From Comamonadaceae bacterium (GTDB lineage: Bacteria; Pseudomonadota; Gammaproteobacteria; Burkholderiales; Burkholderiaceae_C), in the NCBI GenBank assembly GCA_947460065.1, contig CANHGF010000017.1, forward strand, positions 1-15,066: a stretch of DNA of 15,066 nt. Direction: 5' to 3'. Within the stretch, counting starts at the first letter, position 1. The number at the start of each line of letters is the position of its first letter. Below, piece by piece: positions 6,245 through 14,412 of this stretch. The translations under genes were made by a program, and so were the position numbers. Below the pieces are notes generated by a model. That model worked only from the letters and a program-made list of their open reading frames with translations, had not been told where the DNA came from and ran no database searches.

Positions 6245-7045
6245 TCACTGGCCTCCCCAGGGCAGCCAGTTCTCAGCCGTGCCCGCCATCACGCTTTGCA
6301 GCTGCTGGGCATTGAGAAAGGGCAGGTGCTCGGTGAACATGGCAATGGCCTGCGGATAGCTGCAGGCCATGCGGGTCAGGTCGGTACCCCACATGGCGCG
6401 GTCGGCACCAAAGGCGGTGACCACCCGCTCGATGTGGCTGTGCATATCGCGGTAGGGGAAGGGCTCGCTGGAATGGGCGGGCAGGGACGACACCTTTACC
6501 GCCACATTGGGCAGATGGGACAGCTGCAGCACGCTGCTGACCTCGCGCTCAACCGCCTCGGCCTTGTCCATCACAAACAGATTGATGTGGTCAACGATGA
6601 AACGGATGCGCGGATAACGCTGGGCCAATTCGCCGATGGTCGCTGCCCGCTTGGGCGCCCACATCATCACCGGCAAGCCCAGCTCGTTGGCCAGGGGCCA
6701 GAACCAGTCGGCGGTGCCGTCGTCGAGCCAGGAGACCTCGCGGTAGGGCGGAAAGGTCAGCCGCGCGCCGATAAAGCCGCTTTGGCGCCATTGCTGGACG
6801 ATGTCGCGGCTGGCCTGTTTGTCCAGGGTCAGCAGGGCCAGGGCCTTGAAGCGATCAGGCCATTGCTGAGCCGCCTGCACGCACAGCTCATTGGCGCCGC
6901 TGTGGCCGGGGACCAGGTAGGTGCGCGAGACGCCGCAGGCGTCCATCTGGGCGATGATTTCTTCGGCCGACATCGCCTGCTGCAGCATCTTGCTGGCAGC
7001 GGCTTGGTCGGTCCACAGATGAATTTGGCTGTCAATCAGGCGCAT
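6245..7045 (-). CDS. Small amidohydrolase-2 family protein with QxH metal motif
   Basis: A 266-residue TIM-barrel protein of the Amidohydro_2 group. The first metal motif is IDSQIHLW, so the first histidine of the usual HxH is Gln7, with H9 kept. Other expected residues are present: H153 in IVDHINL and Asp222 in WGTDLTR. Members act as lactonases, decarboxylases or amide hydrolases on small organic acids; the SQxH variant appears in many uncharacterised relatives. It differs in length and sequence from the 357-residue amidohydrolase in the same run, so the two are not a recent duplication. The gene lies between an acyl-CoA dehydrogenase gene (6-base gap) and the zinc dehydrogenase gene (1-base gap). 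Confidence 0.85.
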   Translation of the reverse strand: MRLIDSQIHLWTDQAAASKMLQQAMSAEEIIAQMDACGVSRTYLVPGHSGANELCVQAAQQWPDRFKALALLTLDKQASRDIVQQWRQSGFIGARLTFPPYREVSWLDDGTADWFWPLANELGLPVMMWAPKRAATIGELAQRYPRIRFIVDHINLFVMDKAEAVEREVSSVLQLSHLPNVAVKVSSLPAHSSEPFPYRDMHSHIERVVTAFGADRAMWGTDLTRMACSYPQAIAMFTEHLPFLNAQQLQSVMAGTAENWLPWGGQ

Positions 7046-7051
7046 GGTGCG

Positions 7052-8155
7052 TCAAGCCGTCTGGGCTTCGTCCAGCAAGCTGGCGGCCACCCGCTCGCGG
7101 TGCCAGCTGGCGTCGCCAAAGGCGTGCTCCAAGTATTTGCCGCGGCGCATGAACCAGTGCACATTGAAGTCGTGGGTAAAGCCCACCCCGCCATGGATCT
7201 GCATCGATTCATTGCAGACCAGCCGACACATATCGCCGCTGGCGGCCTTGGCCATGGAGACGGCTACCGGCGCGCTGCTGTCCTCATCGGCCAGAGCCCA
7301 GGCCGCATGGTAGGCACAGGAGCGCGCGCCTTCAAGGGCGACCAGCATGTCGGCGAACTTGTGTTTGATGGCCTGGAAGGCGCCGATGGCTTGGCCAAAC
7401 TGGGTGCGCTGCTTGGCATAGTCCAGGGCCAGATCCATCGCCGCCGCTGCCACGCCCACCATCTGCAGGCTGGCGGCCAGGGCGCTCACATCGAGCAGCC
7501 GTGCCACCTCCTGTGCGCCGCCGGCCAGCGGCTGCGCGGGCGTGTCGGCAAAGCTGACCTGGCACAGTCCGCTGTGATCGTCGATCGAGTGGTGCGGCGC
7601 CATGGTGAGGCCGGCAGCGCCGACTTCGCAGACAAACAAGCCGGCCTGCCCGTCGCTGCCGCGGGCCGAGACCAGCAGGTGGGTGGCCGATGCGGCTGCG
7701 GGCACGAGCATTTTTTGGCCTTGCAGTTGCCAGCCACCTGCATGGGGGCGGGCCTGCAGCTTCAGCGAGCTGGGGTCGCGGTCGGCCTCCTGCTGGGCCC
7801 AGGTCCAACGCGCCTGGCCGCTGGCCAGCGCAGGCAGCCACAACGCGGCTTGCTCGGCACTGGCCCCTCGGGCCAGGGAGTCGCTGACCACCATGGTCTG
7901 GATCAGGGGCGCGGGAAGCAGGCTGCGTCCCATGTCTTCCCAGAGCAAAGCGGCGTCGAGCAGGCCCAGGCCTGTGCCTTCCTGGGCCTCAGGCACCAGC
8001 AGGCTGGGCAGGCCCAGCTCGCACAGGCCTTGCCACAGGCGCTCATCAAATGCGCCTGCGCTGGCGCGCACCTGGGCCGGCCCCGCATGGTCGTCCAGAA
8101 AGCGCCGCACGCTGTCGCGCAGCATGTATTGGTCGGTGTTGAAATCGAAATCCAT
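7052..8155 (-). CDS. Acyl-CoA dehydrogenase, probable partner (non-catalytic-type) subunit
   Basis: A 367-residue acyl-CoA dehydrogenase-fold flavoprotein. The C-terminal domain is typical: YAKQRTQFGQAIGAFQAIKH (247-266), with the arginine-phenylalanine FAD contact, and QIHGGVGFT (319-327). The N-terminal and middle domains are weakly conserved, and the usual C-terminal catalytic YEGT motif is replaced by EHAFGDASWHRE, with no obvious base. This pattern is known for the small subunit of heteromeric acyl-CoA dehydrogenases, for example those of steroid side-chain degradation in actinobacteria. The gene follows the other dehydrogenase gene by 11 bases, which supports a two-subunit enzyme. An independent enzyme is the alternative. 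Confidence 0.9.
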   Translation of the reverse strand: MDFDFNTDQYMLRDSVRRFLDDHAGPAQVRASAGAFDERLWQGLCELGLPSLLVPEAQEGTGLGLLDAALLWEDMGRSLLPAPLIQTMVVSDSLARGASAEQAALWLPALASGQARWTWAQQEADRDPSSLKLQARPHAGGWQLQGQKMLVPAAASATHLLVSARGSDGQAGLFVCEVGAAGLTMAPHHSIDDHSGLCQVSFADTPAQPLAGGAQEVARLLDVSALAASLQMVGVAAAAMDLALDYAKQRTQFGQAIGAFQAIKHKFADMLVALEGARSCAYHAAWALADEDSSAPVAVSMAKAASGDMCRLVCNESMQIHGGVGFTHDFNVHWFMRRGKYLEHAFGDASWHRERVAASLLDEAQTA

Positions 8156-8166
8156 GATGGCTGGCC

Positions 8167-9357
8167 TTATTTGGGCAGACCCAGCACCCGCTCGGCGACG
8201 AGGTTGCGCTGGATCTCGGAGGTGCCCGAGTAAATGGTCATGGCGCGCGATGCCAGGAAGCGGTGTGAGAAGTGTCCCTGCGCGGGCGCTTGAGCGTCGG
8301 CGGCCGACAGCACCCCGGCCGAACCACCGACCTCCATCGCGATTTCGGTCATGCGTTGGTACATGTGGCTCCAGTAGAGCTTGGTAAACGATGACTCGAC
8401 ACCCAGTTCATCGCCACGGGCCAGGCGAGTCAAGCCGCGCAGACCGTTGAGGCGCATGATCTCGAGATCAATGTGCGCGCTGGCCAGCTTCTGGCGCATC
8501 ACCGGGTCCTGGCTGATGGGTTTGCCGCCGCTTTGGACCGTCTTGGCCAGCGCCAGCAGACGCTCAAACTCCCGCACGAAGCGCACCTGGCGGGGCAGGG
8601 CTTCCTCTGGGCCGCGCTCGAACGCCAAGGTGGTCATGGCGATGCGCCAGCCCTGGTTGAGCTCACCCACCAAATTGGCCACCGGCACCCGGACCTCGTC
8701 AAAAAACACCTCATTGAATTCGGTCTCGCCGGTGATCTGCACCAGCGGGCGGATGGTGATGCCGGGGCTGCGCATATCGACCAGCAAAAAGCTCAGGCCC
8801 CTGTGTTTGACTGCGTCCGGGTCGGTGCGCACCAGCATGAAACACCAGTTGGAGTATTGGGCGAAGCTGGTCCAGATTTTTTGGCCAGTGACCACAAACT
8901 CGTCGCCCTCACGCACCGCCTTGCAGCGCACCGAGGCCAGGTCGGAGCCCGAGCCCGGCTCAGAAAAGCCCTGGCACCAGACCTCTTCCCCGCGCAGGAT
9001 GGGGGGCAGGAAGCGCTCTTTTTGCGCCGGGCTGCCGTGGGTCATCAGGGTTGGGCCAGTGAGGTTGCGGCCGATGATATTCATGCCATCGGGCGCGTCG
9101 GCGCGCGCCATCTCCTCCAGGAAGATCGCGTTTTCAATCGGGCTGGCACCGCGGCCGCCGTATTGCTTGGGCCAGGTGATGCCTGACCAGCCGCCTTGGT
9201 AGAGCTTTTTCTCCCACTGCAGTCGCAGTGCGGCACGCTCGTCTTCGTCGGTGGGCTCGAACACCGTCTGACCCCAACCGGGCGGCAGGTTGGCCTTCAG
9301 CCACTGACGGATTTCGGCCCTGAAGGCTTGCTGTTCGGGGGAGTCTTTGAGGTTCAT
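8167..9357 (-). CDS. Acyl-CoA dehydrogenase, probable catalytic subunit
   Basis: A 396-residue flavoprotein that introduces an alpha,beta double bond in an acyl-CoA. The signature CQGFSEPGSGSDL (128-140) contacts FAD and substrate; TGQKIWTS follows, and the C-terminus has IYSGTSEIQRNLVAERVLG. The position of the usual MCAD-type catalytic glutamate is Ser377, so the base is probably Glu247 in TLAFERG, the alternative helix position used by isovaleryl-CoA dehydrogenase and heteromeric dehydrogenases. Electrons would pass to an electron-transfer flavoprotein, which is not encoded here. Starts at ATG 9357, 12 bases after the upstream crotonase stop; the ribosome site is weak, suggesting coupling. 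Confidence 0.94.
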   Translation of the reverse strand: MNLKDSPEQQAFRAEIRQWLKANLPPGWGQTVFEPTDEDERAALRLQWEKKLYQGGWSGITWPKQYGGRGASPIENAIFLEEMARADAPDGMNIIGRNLTGPTLMTHGSPAQKERFLPPILRGEEVWCQGFSEPGSGSDLASVRCKAVREGDEFVVTGQKIWTSFAQYSNWCFMLVRTDPDAVKHRGLSFLLVDMRSPGITIRPLVQITGETEFNEVFFDEVRVPVANLVGELNQGWRIAMTTLAFERGPEEALPRQVRFVREFERLLALAKTVQSGGKPISQDPVMRQKLASAHIDLEIMRLNGLRGLTRLARGDELGVESSFTKLYWSHMYQRMTEIAMEVGGSAGVLSAADAQAPAQGHFSHRFLASRAMTIYSGTSEIQRNLVAERVLGLPK

Positions 9358-9369
9358 AAGGGGCGCGGG

Positions 9370-10161
9370 CTATTTGCCGCTGAATCGCGCAGGGCGCTTT
9401 TCCCGGAAGGCTTGCACGCCTTCCCGGTGATCATCGGTGGAGAGGGTGACGGCCAATGCATAGGCCTCGAATTCGGCCAGCTGCTCCAGGCTCGCGTTGG
9501 GCGCCATATTGAGCAGCGTTTTGGTCAGCCCGATCGCCGCCGTCGGCCCCTGGGCCAATTCGAGCGCGAGGGCGCGGGCCGCATCCATCAGCTCGGCAGC
9601 CGGCACCACCTGGTGCACCAGCCCCATGGCCAGAGCCTCCTGCGCGCTGACCATGCGGCCGGTCAAGCACAGATCCTTGGCCCGGCCTAAACCGACCAGC
9701 CGACTTAATAGATAGAGGCCGCCGGTATCGGGCACCAGCCCCACCTTGATGAAGGCTTGGCTCATCTTGGCCTCTTGCGCTGCAATCACGAAGTCGGCGG
9801 CCAGGGCCAGGTTCATGCCCGAGCCGACCGCAGCGCCGTTGACCGCAGCGACCACCGGCTTTTCCAGCCGCACCAGCGGCATGAACACCTCGTGTAGCAT
9901 GCGCCGCAGCTTGTTGCGGTCGACCAGCGGCGATGACTCAAAGGCCCCGGCCATCTCGCCCATATCGCCACCGGCGCAAAAAGCGCGGCCGGCACCGGTC
10001 AGCACCACCGCGCGCACCTGGGCATCGCGCGCGAGCTCGCCGATCAGTTGGGCAAGCTCGCTTTGCATGCCGCTGCTAAAGGCATTGAGCCTGTCGGCAC
10101 GGTTGAGCGTGACCGTGGCGACGGACTGATGGATATCGAGCAGCAGCGTTTGATAGCCCAT
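9370..10161 (-). CDS. Enoyl-CoA hydratase/isomerase family protein, PaaG-like
   Basis: A 263-residue crotonase. FCAGGDMGEM (61-70) and NGAAVGSGMNLALAADFVIA (108-127) form the oxyanion hole. Both glutamates of classical hydratase are absent: Asn117 and Phe137 occupy their positions. Instead Asp145 lies in GLVPDTGG followed by LLSRLVG, the arrangement seen in PaaG-type isomerases (1,2-epoxyphenylacetyl-CoA isomerase) and in some delta3-delta2 enoyl-CoA isomerases. I infer an isomerase that shifts a double bond or rearranges an epoxide or oxepin in an acyl-CoA. No paaABCDE epoxidase genes are in the window, so the phenylacetate pathway itself is not supported. Located between the ABC receptor gene (21-base gap) and the dehydrogenase pair. 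Confidence 0.88.
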   Translation of the reverse strand: MGYQTLLLDIHQSVATVTLNRADRLNAFSSGMQSELAQLIGELARDAQVRAVVLTGAGRAFCAGGDMGEMAGAFESSPLVDRNKLRRMLHEVFMPLVRLEKPVVAAVNGAAVGSGMNLALAADFVIAAQEAKMSQAFIKVGLVPDTGGLYLLSRLVGLGRAKDLCLTGRMVSAQEALAMGLVHQVVPAAELMDAARALALELAQGPTAAIGLTKTLLNMAPNASLEQLAEFEAYALAVTLSTDDHREGVQAFREKRPARFSGK

Positions 10162-10182
10162 GGTGCGCTGGAGGTGGCAGGC

Positions 10183-11352
10183 TTAGCGGGTGATGATCGA
10201 GCTGCGCATCAGCACCTGAGCGTCCTTGATCTCATTGATGTTGATGACCACTTCGGACTGGTTGGTGCCGCTGAACTTGTAGGTCTGCAGCACGCCCTTG
10301 TGCTCCATGTTGTGCAGGGTGTCGCGCACCTTGGTCGAGTCGATGGTGCCGGCTTTTTTCATGGCCTCAAACACCACCATGGCGCTGTCATAGCCGGTGG
10401 TTTCAAAGGGCAGGGGCTTGCGCTTGTTGGCCTGTTCGAACTGTGCCGAGAAGGCGCGCAGCTCGGGCGTGTCCGAGGTGGTCGAGCCGGTAGCCACAAA
10501 CACACCTTCGACGTTTTTGCCTGCGCTCTTGATGAAGGTCGGCGAGGACCAGATGGTCGAGGGGCTCAGGAAGATCGGTCGCAGGCGCAACTCACGGTAC
10601 TGCTTGATCAGCGAGACGCCGTCTTCGATGAAGGCCGCGCCCATGACGGCGTCGGGATTGGCGGCACGTACCTTGGTCAGCAAGCTGGAGAAGTCGGTGG
10701 CTCCCGTGTCAAAGTATTCCTCGACCACCACCTTGGCACCCAGGCTGGTGGCGCGTGCAACGATGGCTTTGCCGGAGGCGCGGCCCCAGTCGTCGTTGCG
10801 GCCCAGGTAGGCGATGGTTTTGACGCCTTTTTCTTTCACCAGGAAGTCGACCGAGGGGTTGACGTTGTTGATCGAGGTCAGGGTGGTGCGAAAGCTGTAG
10901 CTCAGTTCGGGCGAGATCACCGCCGGCGCCGAAGCAACAAAGCTCATGGCCAGGGTCTTGTTCTTCTCCAGGGTGGGCAGCACCGCCAAGGTGGTGGTGC
11001 TGGCCGGGGTAGTAAAGACCACCGAGACCTTCTCGGCGGTGACCAAGCGCTCAGCAGCGGCCACTGCTCGCTCGACCTTGGACTCGTCGTCAATATTGAC
11101 CAACTGTAAGGTGTAGGTGTCGCCACCGACCTTGAGGCCGCCGGCCGCGTTGACCTGCTTGACCGCGTATTCGAGCCCGACCACACCTTCCTTGCCGATG
11201 GAGGCGTTCGGCCCGGTCAGCGAGAGGATAGAGCCGATTTTGAGTACCTTGGCCCCTTGGGCCAGGGCCATGGGCGCTGAAAGGCACAGGGCCAGGGTGG
11301 CGCTGGCAACAGCCAGGCGTCGGCTCAGATTGACGGGGTTAGATTTGCGCAT
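10183..11352 (-). CDS. ABC transporter periplasmic substrate-binding protein (LivK/Peripla_BP_6 type)
   Basis: A 389-residue exported receptor. The signal peptide has a basic start (MRKSNPVNLSRR), a hydrophobic core and a likely cleavage after ALA at residue 31. The mature protein starts KVLKIGSILSLTGPNASIGK, the usual opening of type-I receptors for branched-chain amino acids and aromatic or aliphatic acids. Family features include GLEYAVKQVNAAGG, the DDESKVERAVAAAERL helix and a hinge region with YLGRNDDWGR. It should hand substrate to the LivHM permease powered by LivG/LivF encoded upstream. A strong AAGGAG (complement of 11362-11367) sits 9 bases before ATG 11352, allowing higher expression than its neighbours. 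Given the CoA-pathway neighbours, the ligand is more likely an organic acid than an amino acid. Confidence 0.92.
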   Translation of the reverse strand: MRKSNPVNLSRRLAVASATLALCLSAPMALAQGAKVLKIGSILSLTGPNASIGKEGVVGLEYAVKQVNAAGGLKVGGDTYTLQLVNIDDESKVERAVAAAERLVTAEKVSVVFTTPASTTTLAVLPTLEKNKTLAMSFVASAPAVISPELSYSFRTTLTSINNVNPSVDFLVKEKGVKTIAYLGRNDDWGRASGKAIVARATSLGAKVVVEEYFDTGATDFSSLLTKVRAANPDAVMGAAFIEDGVSLIKQYRELRLRPIFLSPSTIWSSPTFIKSAGKNVEGVFVATGSTTSDTPELRAFSAQFEQANKRKPLPFETTGYDSAMVVFEAMKKAGTIDSTKVRDTLHNMEHKGVLQTYKFSGTNQSEVVININEIKDAQVLMRSSIITR

Positions 11353-11367
11353 GATGTGAATCTCCTT

Positions 11368-12923
11368 TTAGGTAGTTGGCTTGCTGAGAAACTGGCGCAA
11401 CTCGCGCCTGAGAATTTTTCCGGTCGGGCCCTTGGGTAGCTCGGGCAAGATGGCAACTGCATCGGGCACTTTGAAATAAGCCAGATCGGCCTTGCAGTGG
11501 GCCAGCAGGCTCGCGCTATCGGCCTGGGCGCCGGGCTTGAGTGCAACGAAGGCGGTGGGTACCTCGCCCAGCGATTCGTCGGGCCGGGCCACCACCGCCG
11601 CTTCGGCTACCGCCGGGTGGCGGTACAGGGCCTCCTCGATGTCGGCCGGGTAGATGTTCTGGCCGCCGCGAATGATGAGGTCTTTCTTGCGGTCGACGAT
11701 GGCGTAGTAGCCATCGCTGTCGCGGGTGCCGAGGTCGCCGGTGCGCAGCCAGCCCCGCACCAGCGCTTCGGCGCTGGCTTCGGGCATCTTGTAGTAGCCC
11801 TTCATCACACAAGGGCCCTTGACACAGATCTCGCCCACGGTGCCGTCGGGCACCGGCTCGCAGCTTTCGTCCCAGATGGCCATCTCGATGCCGGGCAGCG
11901 GCAGGCCGATGGACTTGGCGCGGATCAGCTCGCCGTCCGGGCCGGCCTTGACCTCGTGGGTGGCCACAATGGCGGTCGCCTCGGTCAGTCCGTAGCCGGT
12001 GAGCACCCTTGCTTGCGTGCCTATTCGTTCATGCAGGCGCGCCAGCAGCGGCGCTGGTACAGGCGCTGCGCCCACACAAAAGCGGCGCAGGCTGCTCAGG
12101 TCGTAGTTCTCCACCTCAGGGTGGTAGAGCACCCGCTGCAGCATGGTGGGCACTGCCGGGAAGAAGGTGCAGCGGTAGCGGGCAATGGCCTGCATGCAGG
12201 CCAGCGGGTCAAAGCGCGGCAGCATCACCATGGTGGCGGCCAAACTGATGCTGGCATTGATGCACTGGTTCAGCGCGAAGGTGTTGTACAGAGGCAGCGG
12301 GCACAGCAGCACATCGTCATGGCTAAGCAAGAGCCAGGATGGCGATGCATCGTAGTTGGCCTGCAGATTGCCCACAGTCAGCATCACGCCCTTGGCCTTG
12401 CCGGTGGTGGCGCTGGTGTAGAGCATCATCGGCACCGCATCGGCGGGCAGGTCCTCGGGGGGCGGTGCTTGATCGGCGCTGCCCAGCAGCTCTTCGGCCG
12501 GCTTGAGCAGGGCCTGCTCGGCTGGCATGATCGTACCGAAGACCCGGATCTGGCGCAGCGTGGGGCAGCGCAGGCCGATGTCGGATTTCAGGCGCTGCGC
12601 GAATTCGCTGTCGAGCACCAGATGATCGGCCTCGCAGACCGACAGCGCATGCTCGATCTCGTGCCCCTGATAGAACACATTGAGCGGTAAGATGGTTCCG
12701 CCCAGAATGAAGACCGCGTACTGCAGCGCGATGAAGTCGGGCCGGCTGGCCAGCATCAGGCCGAGTTTGTCGCCGCGCTCAAAGCCCGAGCGTTGAAGAC
12801 CTGCCGCATAGCTTTGGCTGCGCGCCAGCAGGTCGGAGAAGGTCCAGGTCTTGCCTTCGAAAACCACAGCCGCCTTGCCGCCATATTCTGTCGCCGCCCG
12901 GTACAAGGCATCGGCCCGGTTGC

Positions 12924-12927
<4 letters not shown>
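11368..12927 (-). CDS. AMP-dependent acyl-CoA synthetase (FadD-like ligase)
   Basis: A 519-residue ANL-superfamily enzyme that activates a carboxylic acid as acyl-AMP and then acyl-CoA. Motifs in order: phosphate loop YTSATTGKAKG (170-180), GYGLTEATA (311-319), TGDLGTRDSDGYYAIVDRKK (396-415) with DLIIRGGQNIYPADIEE next, and the catalytic Lys504 in PKGPTGKILRREL. The phosphate loop has Ala instead of the common Gly (TSGTTG), a known variant. Its ATG overlaps the livF stop in ATGA (12924-12927), so translation is coupled. Lying between the ABC ATPase genes and the receptor gene, it is the likely first intracellular step on the imported acid. Acid specificity cannot be read from the sequence with confidence. 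Confidence 0.94.
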
Positions 12928-13629
<702 letters not shown>

Positions 13630-13637
<8 letters not shown>

Positions 13638-14412
13638 CGTCCTCGACCCCCAAATAAGCCTGAATGACGCGCTCATGGGCGCGTACCTCCTGCGGCGTTC
13701 CTTCGGCGATCTTGCTGCCTTGGTCCAGCACCACGATGCGGTCGCAGATGCGCATGACTGAGGGCACGTCGTGCTCGACCAGCACCACGGTGATGCCGGC
13801 GTCGCGGATGCGCCTGACCATATTGGCTGCGCGCTGCGTCTCGGTGATGTTCATGCCGGCAAAGGGCTCGTCGAGCAGCAGCAGTTGCGGCTTGAGCGCC
13901 AGCGCGATGGCAATGCCCAGCAAGCTCTGATGGGCATAAGACAGCGAGCCTGCGGTTTCCTCGGCCAAGTCGGCCAGGCCGGTCCAGGTTAACACCTCGG
14001 CACTGCGCTCTCGGGCCTGCTCTTGCACAGCACGGGCTTTGCTGCCGCCCACCCAGTCAGACCACAGGCCCAGTGGCGCCAGAGCCATGGCGCCGACCTC
14101 TACATTGGCCGCCACGCTGAGCTTAGGGAAGACTCGGGCCCCCTGAAAGGTGCGGGCGATGCCGCAGGCGGCTATCTGATCGGGCCGCAGGCCGGTGAGC
14201 AACTGGCCCTTGAGTCTGACCGTGCCCGCATTGCTCGGGAAGCGACCTGAAATCAGGTTGAAGGTGGTGGTTTTGCCGGCGCCGTTGGGGCCAATCAGGC
14301 CAACGATCTCAGAGCGATGAACCTGAAAGGACACATCGTTGACCGCGACCACCCCATGAAATCGGCGGGTCAGGCCTTGGACCTCCAGGAAGGGAGCGCC
14401 TTTGTCAGTCAT
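13630..14412 (-). CDS. livG: ABC transporter ATP-binding protein LivG
   Basis: A 260-residue ATPase partner of LivF. Walker A GPNGAGKTT (41-49), Q-loop RTFQ (Gln90), Walker B LLLLDE (177-182) and H-loop His214 (VEHDVPSVM) are present, and the C-terminal EGTPQEV...AYLGVE tail is typical of LivG. The signature motif is altered: SYAHQ replaces the usual SYGxQ, so the second glycine of the LSGGQ-type loop is Ala160. The start at ATG 14412 is preferred to a longer frame because homology begins near MTDKGAPFLEV; the ATG overlaps the livM end by 8 bases (ATGACTGA). Membership of the transporter is clear from family and position. Confidence 0.93.

Noticed and set aside
5125..6315. A 396-codon plus-strand open frame
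   Set aside because: Opposite the zinc dehydrogenase gene, whose zinc and cofactor motifs are unambiguous.
6179..8233. A 684-codon open frame on the plus strand
   Set aside because: It lies wholly opposite the zinc dehydrogenase, small amidohydrolase and acyl-CoA dehydrogenase genes, which have clear family motifs. Its protein is low-complexity (rich in Gly, Ala, Gln, His) with no recognisable domain; GC-rich DNA often leaves the antisense frame open.
10048..11109. A 353-codon plus-strand open frame
   Set aside because: Antisense to the ABC receptor and PaaG-like genes, with no family features and no ribosome site of note.
11497..12690. A 397-codon plus-strand open frame
   Set aside because: Antisense shadow of the acyl-CoA synthetase gene; composition is typical of mirrored GC-rich coding DNA.
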